NCBI GenBank assembly: GCA_963576725.1
Contig: OY755246.1
Coordinates: forward strand, 70,734,371 to 70,798,370
Direction of reading: 5' to 3'
Source of the DNA: Azorinus chamasolen
Lineage: Eukaryota; Mollusca; Bivalvia; Cardiida; Solecurtidae
Length of the DNA: 64,000 bases
The first letter of the stretch is position 1; every line of letters starts with the position of its first letter. Both the position numbers and the translations under genes were made by a program. The notes under the pieces are model-generated. The model worked only from the letters and a program-made list of their open reading frames with translations, was not told where the DNA came from and did no database searches. Below are positions 42,462-53,725 of the stretch, piece after piece.

Positions 42462-43439
42462 TAGGGATGGCAACGGATATTGGAATATTCGGATATCATA
42501 CCAAACAAATATCCGAATGTCATTTTACTATTCGAATAGTAAAAAACTACATAGATGAATTGAAATTGTAGTTCTTAATTTTCTCCAGTCCTTAAAAATC
42601 GCTATTTGAAAAGCCAACTAGGGCAGGCAGGTGGTGTTAATTGCACCGTAATGCTTATGCAGTTAGGGGTACAATAATTGCGCAATCATCCCCAAGTGTC
42701 TTTTAATCCACAGGTGGCTCTTTTTAATTGATGTTAAGAGCCATTATAGACATATTGGTTACATGCAAACACGAGTCGGCAGCCTCTACTGCTTACTGGT
42801 CCATTATAATTACCCTCTGTGATAGGTGTGAAAAAATATCGGCCTACCTGGCTAACTAAAACCTCAACCGGCTAGAATTCTTTCCCCACCCACTGATCTC
42901 ACAACACACCCATTGATCAGGTACATGTGTTTCGTACAGCCTGCATAATTGTTCTCGTAAACATTTTCATTTTCATATGGCTTGAATTGTTGCCCGCAGG
43001 TCTATGAAATTGCCAACCACATGATATTAAATTTAAAATATTGAAATTGTCATTTGTATTTAGCCATATACTGAAGTGCCGACTTAATGAAATAAGTCCC
43101 ACTTTTAGCCAGACCGGAAATCAGGTTCATGTACAACGTCTACTTTCGCTTTTCTGCAAACTCGCACTTTGATAATATGTCTCAAATGATATATCTTATA
43201 GGACCAGCTTTTGAAAGAAAAACAGTTTCTACATGAGAGCAACTCACTTGTCTAGGTCTGTAGGCCACTCAAATTATTATTACACTGACTTGTAATGACT
43301 TCGTGAAATTATGGGTGGATGATGTCTGATTGTAATGTGTGTGTATAAGATATGGCAAATCAAATGAATATATTCGAATATCCGAATAGTTTGTGTTCGA
43401 ATATCCATATGGTGATTTTGGTATTCGTTGTCATCCCTA
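42462..43439. mobile_element. hAT-like element with perfect 8 bp duplication
   Basis: 978 bp. Ends TAGGGATGGCAACGGATA and TATTCGTTGTCATCCCTA match with few differences. GTTTATAT flanks both sides (42454-42461, 43440-43447). Subterminal ATTCGAATAT-type palindromes occur at both ends (42485-42540, 43370-43405). No transposase is readable. An eight-base duplication with these ends is classic hAT behaviour. Confidence 0.85.
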
Positions 43440-43739
43440 GTTTATATCATTTAAAGGGTTAAATGACACACACATGTATTTGTGTTTCTTGGTGCGCTGT
43501 TTTTATACTTATAAATAGAGATAAGAAGGCTCATCTAATTGTTAATCGGGTCACTTTGTTTTGCTACTCTTCAGTTAAAAGTTTAGGAAGAAAACTATCG
43601 TGATACATTGCAATAATTTTTGTATTCTTTTCGCAAGCAATGAATACATAGGTGGTAAACCACTTTTGATCCCATGTCTAACCTACATACCTGAAAACTG
43701 CCATTCCGTATAGCAGTCTAGTGCAATTTGTTGACGTGC

Positions 43740-44150
43740 ATTTAATAGATACAAAAGGCGTTTAATAACATGGCATCCGGAAACAACCATGGTATTCTAT
43801 TTCTGACACGAAAATGCTTCGTAACATTAGTTTTGGTTTTACTTTAGTATATGCAACAAAATCCACAAAATATAGCAATGTGTAAGAAGGGCACACAAAT
43901 ATACAAATATCAGTCACATGACAAAGTCATGTGACCATAATATGAATGAAAGAATTTTCCCAGAGGCAGTTACTCAATGAATAAAGAAGTGTGCTTTGGA
44001 TGACCTTATGCAAGCAATTCGGTAATCATGCCCATAAACTGTGAGTGGTCAGTTTGATAATAAGCATAGCTGGAAATCTGCAACTTAATTACCCACTGGA
44101 ATGGGTGTTAATCCTTTCCCTAATAGATATGCAATTTCATGCCAAAGCGC
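43740..44150 (-). repeat. Dispersed repeat, inverse copy of 29800-30210
   Basis: GTTTAATAACATGGCATCCG, ACGAAAATGCTTCGTAAC, GTGTAAGAAGGGCACAC, TCACATGACAAAGTCATGTG, ACTCAATGAATAAAGAAG, ATGACCTTATGCAAGCAATT and CATAAACTGTGAGTGGTCAG match the other copy on the opposite strand. The block ends with TTAATCCTTTCCCTAATAGA, a TTAA MITE end. Confidence 0.75.
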
Positions 44151-44364
44151 ACTAAGTTGTTATTAGAAATTTGATTTTCAACACATTTTAACACATGCAC
44201 AGAATATTGCAGCATCTGCAATGCTTTGATTAAACTATTGCAATAGTATAGTGATAGTATTTGGATAATCGCAATACTATCATGATAGTCATTTTGGCCT
44301 CAATAGTCTGCCCTACTGAACAATTTTGTTGAATATACATATTAGATCACTTGACCTATTTACC

Positions 44365-44400
44365 AGGTTAGCTATACAGGGCCATCATGGCCCTCTTTTT
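44365..44400 (+). mobile_element. Solo 3' end of the AGCTCACC family
   Basis: CAGGTTAGC then AGGGCCATCATGGCCCT and CTCTTTTT. Only the 3' terminal hairpin survives, so the termini can persist without the core. Confidence 0.6.
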
Positions 44401-44479
44401 GGAACACAGATCTGTTATTGATTTGTGATAGATCATGCAGAAACTTATAGTAAATGCTACTGATGCAATGTACTCATGT

Positions 44480-45290
44480 TGGTGTGGGTGCCCTATAGTA
44501 ATCGCCGTGTCCGTCAAGTCGGTCCGTCACGCTTTTTTTGTCCGCTCTCTAACTCAAATAGTTTTCATCTGATCTTCACCAAACTTTCAGAGAATGGTTA
44601 TAGGTGTAAAATCTTGACCAAGGTTGATTGCCACCTAAATTGCTTTAGACGCCTCAGAGTAACGGCCCTTGATTCAGTCAAAATTGTCCGTTTTAGCCTT
44701 GTCTGCTCTCTAACTCAAATAGTTTACATCTGATCTTCACGAAACTTACAGAAAATGTTAATAGGTGAAAAATCTTGACCAAGTTCGCTTACCAGTCAAA
44801 TCGCATTAGACACCTGAGTGATGGCCCTTGATTCAGTCAACATTGTCCGTTTTAGTCTTGTCTGCTCTATAATTCAAATAGTTTTCATTTGATCTTCACC
44901 AAACTTGCAGAGGATGTTTATAGTTGCAAATTCTTGACCAAATTCAATTACCAGTAAAATCGTATAACACACCTCTGAGTTATGGTCCTTGATTCAGTCA
45001 AAATTGGCCATTTTAGCCTTGTCTGCTTTCTAACTCAAATAGTTTTCACCTGATCTTCACCAAACCTGCAGAAAATGTTCATAGCTATAACATCTTGGCC
45101 AAGTTCAATTACCAGCTAAATTGCATTATAGCCCTTGAATAAGTCAAAATTGGCCATTAAAGTCTTGTCTGCTCTTTAACTCAAACATTTCTCATCTAAT
45201 ATACACCATACGTGCTGAGAATGTTTATAGGTAAACAGTCTTGGCCAAGTTTGATCATCAGGTGGGGCCCTTTCTGACTTGGTCAGTGTT
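44480..45290 (+). repeat. Tandem array, about 160-bp unit, 5 copies
   Basis: TCTGCTCTCTAACTCAAATA, TTCATCTGATCTTCACCAAA, ATCTTGACCAAGTTCAATTA and GGCCCTTGATTCAGTCAAAA recur. A leader (CGTGTCCGTCAAGTCGGTCC) precedes it and CAGTGTTATAGTT follows near 45285, so it is probably another element of the Helentron-like group with worn ends. Confidence 0.7.
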
Positions 45291-45489
45291 ATAGTTATAC
45301 AGAAGTTTTCATGCATCATTGTTCCCGCTCATGTATATCTGTGCAATCATGCATAGAATACTGAAAAACAAGCATACAAATTATGAAACAAAATATTTAC
45401 TCGTTGTGACAGGCAATATAAATATAGATTAGATTAATTATGTTAATAGCACATGGACACAGGAGTTTTTGACCATGACAGAAACTGAA

Positions 45490-45722
45490 GAATCAATTCT
45501 AAATGTACCATAAGTAAACAGAACAGACCCAGATCAGACAGCTCCTATAGGAGCTGTTTGATCAGGGTCTGCTATGTTTGCTTTTGATATGATATAAATC
45601 TGATTCTACAATTTTTGTCAAAGCAAGAAATTATCTTTGAGAATTTTACATTATAAGAATTCAGCTAATAAATATTCATGATGTCATTATTTCTGACATG
45701 AATATTGAACAGGGAAAGGTTT
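45490..45722. mobile_element. TTAA-family MITE
   Basis: Core GAACAGACCCAGATCAGACA, GCTCCTATAGGAGC, GGGTCTGCTATGTTTGC, then CATGATGTCATTATTTCTGA and end CAGGGAAAGGTTTAA. The left end is worn. Confidence 0.68.
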
Positions 45723-46046
45723 AAGAAATAGGAAAGTTTCCTAAACTTAAAACACATTCACATGTTGCTTTCAGTCTTAAATGATTATCTTATGATCAAT
45801 AATGAAAACTCTTGGTAACATTACACAGAGTCGTAGATAGTAGGAGTATTTGGGAAATCTATTTAGGAATAGAAACATTTGGGTCTGAGGTTCAGTCTAA
45901 AGTATCTGATTGGTCAGCAAGCTCAAAATCTAACCAATAAGATGCTTGAGAATGATCTCAGACTCTAGCAAAGAGTTTTACAACCTCAGGGCCTCAATAA
46001 ATTAAAACTAATACCTCTCTAGTGAATTTTTTATTATCATTTTTAG
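45723..46046. other. MADD: Intron end before MADD exon 46047
   Basis: Unassigned intron sequence ending in TTTTTATTATCATTTTTAG (acceptor at 46046). Confidence 0.5.
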
Positions 46047-46160
46047 CTTCTGTTGGCTCCAACCCCATACCTTATTGGTGTACCAGCCAGCTTTTTGCTG
46101 TACAAGAAAGATTTCGGCCTGCCAGAGGATGTGTGGCTTGTTGACTTAGACTCGAACAAG
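46047..46160 (+). CDS. MADD: MADD exon (C-terminal part of central DENN domain)
   Basis: 114 nt, 38 codons, phase 0 at both ends. It joins the preceding ...SAEQ with [20 protein letters not shown], then [18 protein letters not shown]. The motifs [15 protein letters not shown] and [10 protein letters not shown] are hallmark MADD sequence at the end of the central DENN domain. Acceptor TTTTTAG and donor AAGGTGAGT are canonical; the open frame beyond the donor is intron and runs into a MITE remnant. The protein should continue with the downstream DENN part, but no matching exon was recognised in the remaining 17.8 kb. Confidence 0.95.
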
Positions 46161-46184
46161 GTGAGTGTTTTAGTGTTTGTCTCC

Positions 46185-46370
46185 AAGGCAGTGGAAAATG
46201 AATTCTTCTGTATTCAGTACTACATGGTGCCTTTTGACACATTTGCAAACAGAATAGACCCAAAAGTCCTTGTGCTCATATGCAATTATGAAAAATCAAC
46301 TAATTGATATTCATACAGTAATTATTTATTGTATGAGTATTCATCAGATATTGGGTTTACCATTTCTCTG
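46185..46370. mobile_element. Worn TTAA-family MITE
   Basis: TTTTGACACATTTGCAAACA, GAATAGACCC, TCATATGCAATTATGAAAAA and GAGTATTCATCAGATATTGG are remnants of the family core; the second half of the palindrome is lost. Confidence 0.45.
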
Positions 46371-46464
46371 TTTCAGAAGTGAACAACCGATTCATGAACA
46401 ATTTGATAACCAATAATCAATACTGTATAGGTATCAGTAGCTTCACTGTTTTCATCCAGGTTAT

Positions 46465-46703
46465 TATACCCTTGCAAACGAAGTATGAGAGGGGGTATAG
46501 GAGTCAGTGTGTTGGTTTGTCTGTCTATCTGTCCGTGGCACAACCTGGCACATATCTTGTGACGCAAACTTCTTCTACATTTCTTTAGTGATTTACATCA
46601 AACTTTGCATATGCATTAATTATAGATGTGCCTGGAACAATTTCACGTGTTTAGCCCTAGGCATTGCAGAATTATCCCCCTTGAACTTTGAGTATTTTTT
46701 GTC
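46465..46703 (+). mobile_element. 5' fragment of a TATACCCCC-type Helentron-like element
   Basis: ATTATACCCTTGCAAACGAA ... GAGGGGGTATAGGAGTCA and a TGTCTGTCTATCTGTCCG leader, then one core unit. It stops where a second copy of the same family begins. Confidence 0.65.
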
Positions 46704-47654
46704 ATAATACTCCCACAAACGAAGTTTTTTTTTTGTGGGGGGGGGGGGGGGGGGGGGGTATGCTGGAATCACCATGTCCGTCCGTCCGCCCGTCCGGATC
46801 ATAACTTCCAAAGTATAAAAGCTTTTGACTTCAAACTTCATATACAGATAGATCACATTGACAGCAAGTGCAGTGCACAAGGTCCATAACTCTGTCTTCA
46901 GTATTTTTGGATTTATTGCCCTTTGTTATTTTTCTAAAAATCTGGCTTGTCCGGCTCATAACTTTCAAAGTATAAAAGCTATTGACTTCAACTTCATATA
47001 CAGATAGAACACATTGACCACAAGCGCAGTGTCCAAGGTCCATAACTCTGGCTTAAGTATTTTTGGAGTTATTGCCCTTTGTTATTTTTGTCAAAATCTG
47101 GCTTGTCCGGCTCATAACTTTCAAAGTATAAAAGCTATTGGCTTCAAACTTCATATCTAGATAGATCGCATTGACCATATGTGCAGTACACAAGGTTTAT
47201 AAATCTGTCTTCAGTATTTTTTCCCTTTGTTATTTTTCTCAAAATCTGGCTTGTCCGAATCATAACTTTCAAAGTATAACAGCTATTGACTTCAAACTTT
47301 ATATACAGATAGACTACATTGCCAACAAGTGCAGTGCACAAGGTTTATAAATCTGTCTTCAGTATTTTTGGAGTTGTTGCCCTTTGTTATTTTTGTCAAA
47401 ATCTGGCTTTTTTTTTTGGACTTTTTCTGTCATATCTCAACAAAACTTTTTTTTAAAAGTATTTTTGAACACCATCTGAAGTTCTGCACCTGCGATAAAG
47501 GTTTTGATTTGTCGCTTCGTGCATGAATGAATGATCTCCCTTTTCGTAATTTAACAATGAAAATTTAGTGGTCGGGAGCTTTATTTCTATAACCCCATCT
47601 CTGTGTCTAATGTGCTAGTGGGGGTATTAATCACCTTTAGTGATAGTTCTAGTT
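46704..47654 (+). mobile_element. Helentron-like element, TATACCCCC family, complete
   Basis: The 5' end ATAATACTCCCACAAACGAA folds on a G-rich arm (about 22 G, 46737-46758) and is followed by CATGTCCGTCCGTCCGCC. The core has four units of about 155 bp (TCATAACTTTCAAAGTATAA, GCTATTGACTTCAAACTTC, AGTGCAGTGCACAAGGT, TATTGCCCTTTGTTATTTTT). The 3' end is GTGGGGGTATTAATCACC (inverted counterpart), hairpin ATCACCTTTAGTGAT and TTCTAGTT (47647-47654). Confidence 0.78.
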
Positions 47655-47711
47655 TTGGCATGAAACCTGGGGAGTTGGTGTAACGAACTCCTCCTTCAGT
47701 TTTAAGTTATT

Positions 47712-48748
47712 GAATTATGTCTCCCCCATTTATGGGGAGACATATTGTTTTTGCCAGTGTTGTCCGTCTGTGTGACTGAAAAGAGACTTGGGGCCTTTTT
47801 AGTGGTTGGCAGGTATACTAGGGGCTCTTTTACATCAAGGGGCCATGGCCCACTGTTTAATGTCTTAATGGTATCAGTGGGTTGGGGGGCTTGAAAAAAT
47901 ATATTACAGAAATGGCCCCTAAATGGTCCCTACAAAACCTGCCCAAGTTTTGGTGTCATAGACTATGGCCTCTTCAAACTTGCCTTTCCGATGGGATGGG
48001 GGCCATATCGAACCTACAGTGGCCAAATGGCTAAGTTGGACAAATGGCCCTTTGGTATGCCCTCTTATGCAAAGGCCCCCAGTCTCATTTAGGTGGTCCG
48101 TCCGTCTGTAACAAACTTCAGTCGCGCGTATCTCTGAAACCAGTAGGGATAGAGTCCCCATCCTTCGCTGGAACGTTCACCAGCCTGAGTTGTTGTGCAC
48201 CTGTTTTTTTTTATTTGTCTCCCCCTGATAACTTTGGAGTTATTGCCCCTGATGACTTAAAATTAGACAAATTTTGTGTCACATGTATCTCTGAAACCAC
48301 TAGTGCTAGAGTCACCAAACTTCACAGGAATGTTAACCAGCATGAGCTGTTGTGCACCTGGGTTTTTTGAATTGTCTCCCCCTGATAATTGTTGAGTTAT
48401 TGCCCTGATATGATAACTTCAAATTAGATAAACTTTGTGCTGCGCATATCTCTGAAACCAGTAGGGCTAGAGTCACCAAACTTCACAGGAATGTTCACCA
48501 GTATAAATTGTTGTGCACCTGGGGTTTTTGAATTGTCTTCCCTGATAACTTTGGAGTTATTGCCCCAGATGACTTAAAATTAGACAAATTTTACTTTGTG
48601 TCGCATGAAACCGCTAGGGCTAGAATCACCAAACTTCACAAGAAAGTTGACCATCATGAATCTCTTTGCACCAGGGGTTTTTGAATTGTTTCCCCCTGAT
48701 AAATGTTGAGTTATTGCCCTTGAAGACTTAATATTAAATTAGACAAAG
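47712..48748 (+). mobile_element. CTCCCCC-type Helentron-like element, second copy
   Basis: ATTATGTCTCCCCCATTTAT folds onto GGGGAGACAT, then TTGTTTTTGCC. Core units (CTGAAACCAGTAGGG, AACTTCACAGGAATGTT, TGTTGTGCACCTGGGG, TTGTCTCCCCCTGATAA) occur about five times. The first 300 bp contain unrelated GGGGCCATGGCCC sequence. The 3' end is cut by the fragment at 48749. Confidence 0.7.
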
Positions 48749-48862
48749 CTATATTCCAAAGGTAAGAGGCAAAAAGTGGACTTTAACAAAAACCTTAACC
48801 AAGGTGTGACGCCGACGCCGGGGCGAGTAGGATAGCTCCACTATTCTTCGAAGCAGAATGCT
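48749..48862 (-). mobile_element. Inverted 5' fragment of the AGCTCGACT-type element
   Basis: Read on the minus strand: AGAATAGTGGAGCTATCC, CGCCCCGGCGTCGGCGTCAC, CCTTGGTTAAGGTTTTTGTT, as at 6950-7080. Only the start is present and it joins the neighbouring element directly. Confidence 0.7.
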
Positions 48863-49114
48863 AGGAGCATTAACTAGATGCCAAAATTCGCCTTATCAGA
48901 GTTATTTGTAAAGATGTTTTACTGTATACAGGATTTTGTATGATTGTGCAGCACATAAGGGCTTTTCATTTAATTGTGACACAAAGAGTTCAGCCGGTAA
49001 GGGACTATGGCATTGTTCTCAATGCTATCGTAACTTGTTCCATTCACTAGTATCAGATGGCTAGGTGTTGTCTCCGGAAACTGCATTTTCTTGTTTTTAA
49101 CTGTTAAAATGCAG

Positions 49115-49375
49115 GAACTTGCCAGAGGCTGTGGTCCCCTGGATCCCTGGCCTGGGCAATGCCCCTGGACCCTTGGTCAGGGCAATGCCCCCTGGACCCC
49201 TAGCCAGGGCAATGTCCCCGAACAGCTGGCCAGGACAATACCCCCTAGATCCCTGGCCAGGGCATTGCCCCCTGGATCCCTGGCTAGGGAAACACCTCCT
49301 GGATCCCTTGCCAGGGCAATACCCTCTGGACCCATGCCAGGACAATGCTCCGTGGGCCCCAGGCCAGGACTTTGG
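49115..49375. repeat. 27-bp GC-rich minisatellite
   Basis: About nine units like CCTGGATCCCTGGCCAGGGC + AATGCCC. GGCAATG recurs at 49155, 49181 and 49208. Because the period is a multiple of three, several frames stay open on both strands (up to 129 codons), giving proline/glycine-rich pseudo-proteins. Each unit contains a partial palindrome CCTGGCCAGG. Confidence 0.9.
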
Positions 49376-49735
49376 TTGGATACCGTTAAGAATGAAACGG
49401 TACGATACCATAACTATATTTTTGAAACGATTTGATACTTTATTGAGACCGATACCAATTAGATTTCTTAATGGAATCCATATCATTTTGTCACGAGTTT
49501 TTTAATGCAAAAGCTGTGTCGTTAATGTATTATATTAATAGCATGTCTATGTCGTTTTTAAGTATATTTAATGTTATTTCAAAGCATTCAAGCCAAAATA
49601 ACTTGAGAATTTACAGAGTATTTTTTTTCAAAGTATCAATAAGAGTATCGGTAATATCTGAAACGGTATATACATGTACTTTTTGAACTGGGTATCGGTA
49701 CCGATACAGTACCCTCTAACGGATCCACCCTAAGA
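49376..49735. mobile_element. Possible inverted-repeat element (ATCGGTACCGAT core)
   Basis: GGATACCGTTAAGAATGAAA near the left and GGGTATCGGTACCGATACAG near the right, with GTATCGG and ACGGTA words between. It resembles short inverted-repeat elements but ends and duplication could not be fixed. Confidence 0.35.
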
Positions 49736-49794
49736 CAGGACAACTTCCCCTGGAATCCCTGTCAAGAAAGATGTGTTTGCTTGATTCATCAAAA

Positions 49795-50027
49795 ATGCCA
49801 TCAACTTTTGTCAACACTTTTGATGTGAAGTGATAACTCAAACAGTACTTCACATATTTTGTTCATATTAAGGGCATATACTTAGTATTATAAGAGGAAG
49901 ACACCTATATTTTTTTGGTTGAATGAGATCACCATGTCCAGAGTTATCTGCCCTTGATTTTTCAAAAATGCCATATTCAACAAAAGATCATCTGCAGGGC
50001 CCTCTCTGACTGAGTCAAATTTTCTAG
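49795..50027 (+). mobile_element. Helentron-like 3' fragment ending CTAGT
   Basis: Shares ACAGTACTTCACATATTTTG, AGAGGAAGACACCTATA, CAGAGTTATCTGCCCTTGAT, AGGGCCCTCTCTGACTGAGT and TTTTCTAGT with 39035-39241 and 63335-63607. Confidence 0.6.
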
Positions 50028-50149
50028 TCCCATTTATTATACTATCATTGTGGTTTTGTGCACAGACTTGAGAATATATTTAAAAAAAAGTTGAGGCAAT
50101 TAATGGTCTTTGTTTGGTATCACATAAAGTACATTGCAATTATGACGAT

Positions 50150-50930
50150 TTGGTGCAGACCAGGGCTAAAGCCCGTCCTTGTGGCGAGTATGCTTGTTAG
50201 TCACTCATGGGGTTTATCCATACTTTCATCTGGATTTTTGTCTGAACAGTATCTCCTCAATCACTAGGGTTATGGTTTCCAAATTTCTTTTTAGGGTGCA
50301 TCTTTGAAAGGCAGAGTGTCGCATAATACTTGACTGACTTCAGTTTAGTAAATATTTGTCCGGATGATATATCCATAACCCCTTGAGTGGGAATTTCCAA
50401 ATTTCTTATGTACGTGGGTGCATTCTTGGAAGGTGGAGTGTCACTTACGACGTTGTTGTCTCTGACCTTGACCTTTACAGTGACCTGAGTTTCAGTAAAA
50501 AGTTAAATTTGTCTGGATGATATATCCTCATCCCCTTGAGTTAGGATTTCCAAATTTTTTGTGTGGATGCATTTTGGGAAGGAAGATAGTCATATACTAC
50601 TTTGCTGTCGCTATGACCTTGACCTGACATTGACCTTGATTTTTGTAAAAGTTTGTCAAGAAATTTGTCTGGAGGATATCTCCTCAACCGCTTGACTTAG
50701 GGTTTTCCAATTTTCCTGTTTAGATGCATCTTAAGACTACTTTGGTATCTCAATGACCTTTACCCTGACCTTGATCTCAATTTAAGTGAAACCGACTGCA
50801 AATTTTGTCAGGATATCTTCTCTTACGGTTTCTAAATTTCTAATTATGTTGGCGCATCTTACGAAGGCAGAGTGTCAAATACTATTTTGATGTCTCTGTG
50901 ACCTTGACTCTCCTACCCAACAGAGAAGTA
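50150..50930 (+). repeat. Degenerate tandem array, GGATGATATATCC units
   Basis: About five units with TTTGTCCGGATGATATATCC, TTGAGTTAGGATTTCCAAAT, TGTGGATGCATTTTGGGAAG and TGACCTTGACCT. The same unit forms the array at 62040-62720. Clean element ends are not visible. Confidence 0.65.
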
Positions 50931-51362
50931 GAACGTTGAAACATGCATCGACTCAGAACAGCAGCCATCTTGAAAATGAATGATCTGATCTGACTACACA
51001 GTAACAATGTATAAGAACCATTAATAAAAAGTTACACAGCATCACTCATACATATTTGTGCTATCAGTAGATACGTCCAACTCAAGGTGATGACTGTAGA
51101 AATGCCTACAGCAGTCTCCGGTGGGAGACAATGGATTGCTTGACAATACTTGCTTGTATGGCAGTAGTGTTAAGTCTTTGCATTCAGTTTGGGTCCAGAT
51201 ATATTAGCTGTGACGCTATGTAATTGGGCATCTCATCTTTGTAGCAGATGCAATTTTAGCAGAACAGGAAGTGTTAAGCATGCTGAGAATTACAGAATTT
51301 CCCAGGATGTTGTTTTTTTGCTGACAATTTCTACCCCCACAGATATTGATATTTCACTTCTG
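50931..51362. other. Spacer
   Basis: No supported feature. The 83-codon frame at 51189 runs into the minisatellite and lacks any recognisable domain. Confidence 0.4.
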
Positions 51363-51678
51363 GAATTGCTCCAATGTAATCAACTCTGCATATTTAGCAT
51401 AAATTGCTCCAATGTAATCAACTCTTCATATTTAGCATGAATTGCTCCAATGTAATCAACTCTCTGCATATTTAGCATGAATTGCTCCAATGTAATCAAC
51501 TCTCTGCATATTTAGCATGAATTGCTCCAATGCAATCAACTCTCTGCATATTTAGCATGAATTGCTCCAATGTAATCAACTCTGCGTATATAGCATGATT
51601 TGCTCCAATGTAACCAGCTCTCTGCATATTTAACATGAATTGCTCCAATGTAATCAACTCTCTGCGTATATAGCATGA
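51363..51678 (+). repeat. 40-bp minisatellite, about 8 copies
   Basis: Unit AATTGCTCCAATGTAATCAA + CTCTCTGCATATTTAGCATG, with small length differences (missing CT in the first copies, GCGTATATAG variants). Confidence 0.93.
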
Positions 51679-51799
51679 ATTTGAGAAAGTCTTTGCCTGC
51701 TAACAATTTGGATTCATAATGGTTATCAAATATTTGGGAGTCACATTCATGTAAGAAATAATGACATGGATATTTGTAAGCTGAACATTTATAATCACA

Positions 51800-52077
51800 G
51801 ATTAACCCTTTCCCTGTTCAGTATTCATGTGAGAAATAATGACATCATGAATATTTATAACCTAAACTTTCACAGATGAACAACCTTGATGATAAGGGTC
51901 TGCTCTGTTTGCTTATGAAATAACAGTGTAAAAGATCTCATTCTACAGACTTCGTTGTGGCCAAAAAGATCTCGTCATAAAGTAAACGATGAAAGATCTG
52001 TTGCTGTAAACCAAGATCTTGTGATTGGACATAGGCAGATGGAGTTGGCTGTAAAAATATTATGCTTGGAAGCTTAT
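51800..52077. mobile_element. Worn TTAA-family MITE and flank
   Basis: TTAACCCTTTCCCTGTTCAG at 51803, AATGACATCATGAATATTTA, then GGGTCTGCTCTGTTTGCTTA without its partner arm. The rest is unassigned. Confidence 0.5.
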
Positions 52078-52325
52078 TTAACCCTTTCTCTTTTGCATAG
52101 ATTCATGTAAGAAATAATTACATCATGATTATTTACTGGCTGAATTTTTTTAAAATGGCATATGTACACAGGGTTTTAGGGTACTGGTTTTTGAGTCCGA
52201 TGTTTTATAATTTCGTAAGCAAACAAAGCAGACCCTGATCAAACGGCATGTACAGGAGTCATCTGATCTGGATCTATTCTGTTTGTAAAGTCGCGAAAAA
52301 GCATTTATAGGAGGGAAAGGATTAA
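52078..52325. mobile_element. TTAA-family MITE, full length
   Basis: TTAACCCTTTCTCTTTTGCA to GGAGGGAAAGGATTAA. Core AGCAAACAAAGCAGACCCTG, GATCTGGATCTATTCTGTTTG; flank GAAATAATTACATCATGATT. Confidence 0.75.
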
Positions 52326-52334
52326 GTGATGACA

Positions 52335-52613
52335 TTTTTGTGTCACCTGCCAAGAGGCCGTGTGTCACTTAGGGATCACTTTTCCGTCCTCTGTCTGTCA
52401 GTCACACTTTCTTTTTTTTGGCCGTCATTTCTAAACTAATCATTATAGAGCTTTCAAATTTCACATGTGTCTTCCTGTCATTGAGGACCAATAAAGTAAC
52501 AAAGGTTTGTCACCCTACATGCAATACTTTTTGAGTTATTCCCCTTTGTTCTGAGTTTTGCACTCCAGCGGATTAACAGTTTTTGTGTCACCTTTCCTTC
52601 AAACACTCTTGTT
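52335..52613 (+). mobile_element. GTGTCACCTGCC-type Helentron-like element
   Basis: TTTTTGTGTCACCTGCCAAG, a leader CCGTCCTCTGTCTGTCAGTC, one core unit (TTTTGAGTTATTCCCCTTTG) and 3' ACACTCTTGTT at 52613. The 3' inverted motif is less clear than in the copy at 55596. Confidence 0.6.
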
Positions 52614-53590
52614 CACATTTCAAATTAAAAAAGAGATTTCTGTCAAAAAATGTAACTGAATAGCAGGCCAAAGGTTCATCATTACTTGGGCGCAGGATGA
52701 TGAGATGCTGGCTTTTGTATTTAGAATTTTCTATTTAAGTGTCTCAGTAATTTCTGTTCTGATTGAGTTGGGAACTTGGGAATAAGAATATTATTGACTG
52801 AGTTTGAAGTTAAGTCTAATTGGTTGTAATGTTGGTTTTATTTCTGAATAACAAGACAAAATTGCTCGTTTAACAAGTATTAAAAAAGTCTGTCAGTTTG
52901 GTGTTGTGTTTGGTGGTATGAGCGAATTGCTTTCCAGACTTTCGATGTTTCCATGTATTCAGCTTTAATCAAATGTGTCTCATATACTGAAGAGAAAAGA
53001 AATGCAGGGTAAAATTTTGATATCCATTTATGGGAGTTTGTTAGGTGATGTCAAATTCATATTTATACGGTTGCAAAGATGAATCTATAATTATAAATCT
53101 GTCAAAATTTATCAAATTATAATTCCTGAGAAGGATGGTAAATCGATTTTGCTGCACGAAGTAGACTACAACAGGGCAGAGAATCTCATGCCTGTAACGC
53201 ACTGCTGTTAAATTTCCTGGTACCACAATCAAAGAAGATTTTAGTCCATGTCATATTCCTCCCAGTCTCTAATTGAACCCCCACCACACATACAGACTTT
53301 CTGCAAACCTGTCAGTAATGTACACCTCTACATAACGTTTCCGGAAATGTCTATATACATGATGTTGACTATCGAGATGAAAAGGAATGAATCAGGATTC
53401 ATCCATGAAGAAGATCTGCCTCCACTGCATCACTTCTGGGAGGATGAGATGCTAGCCAGGACATACAACAGGCTTGATGTGCACATGTGAGAGGGGGACT
53501 GATGTATGGACGATTTGCATACAGACCAACCGGAGGCCATTCACTCCTCACAGTTTTAGGGTGAACAGGGTAGTATTGAGTACCTACAGG
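52614..53590. other. Spacer with an uncertain 80-codon frame
   Basis: No feature supported. The plus-strand frame 53248-53490 (with FIHEEDLPPLHHFWEDEML) was considered as an exon because TCAG precedes GATTCATCC, but it matches no family I know and the minus strand is open as well. Confidence 0.35.
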
Positions 53591-53725
53591 GATCTTAACA
53601 GTTCCCCCTTGTAAAAAAATGATGAGGGACATTTTGTCCGCCCTTGCAAAAACATGAGGGACATTTTGTCCACCCTGACAAAATTGAGTGAGGGACATTT
53701 TGTCCAAGGGACAATTTGTCCTACA
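53590..53725. repeat. ACATTTTGTCC short tandem repeats
   Basis: Units of about 35-38 bp: AAAATGATGAGGGACATTTT, GTCCGCCCTTGCAAAAACAT and so on, four degenerate copies. The same motif forms arrays at 55075-55140 and 55295-55450 (GGGACAAACTGTCCCCCCTT). Confidence 0.75.

Noticed and set aside
49091..49505. Collagen-like or proline-rich frames on both strands
   Set aside because: They arise from the 27-bp minisatellite, open in several frames at once, with no splice or start context.
53248..53490. 80-codon frame with FIHEEDLPPLHHFWEDEML as a possible exon
   Set aside because: No recognised family, not MADD, and the opposite strand is open over the same bases.
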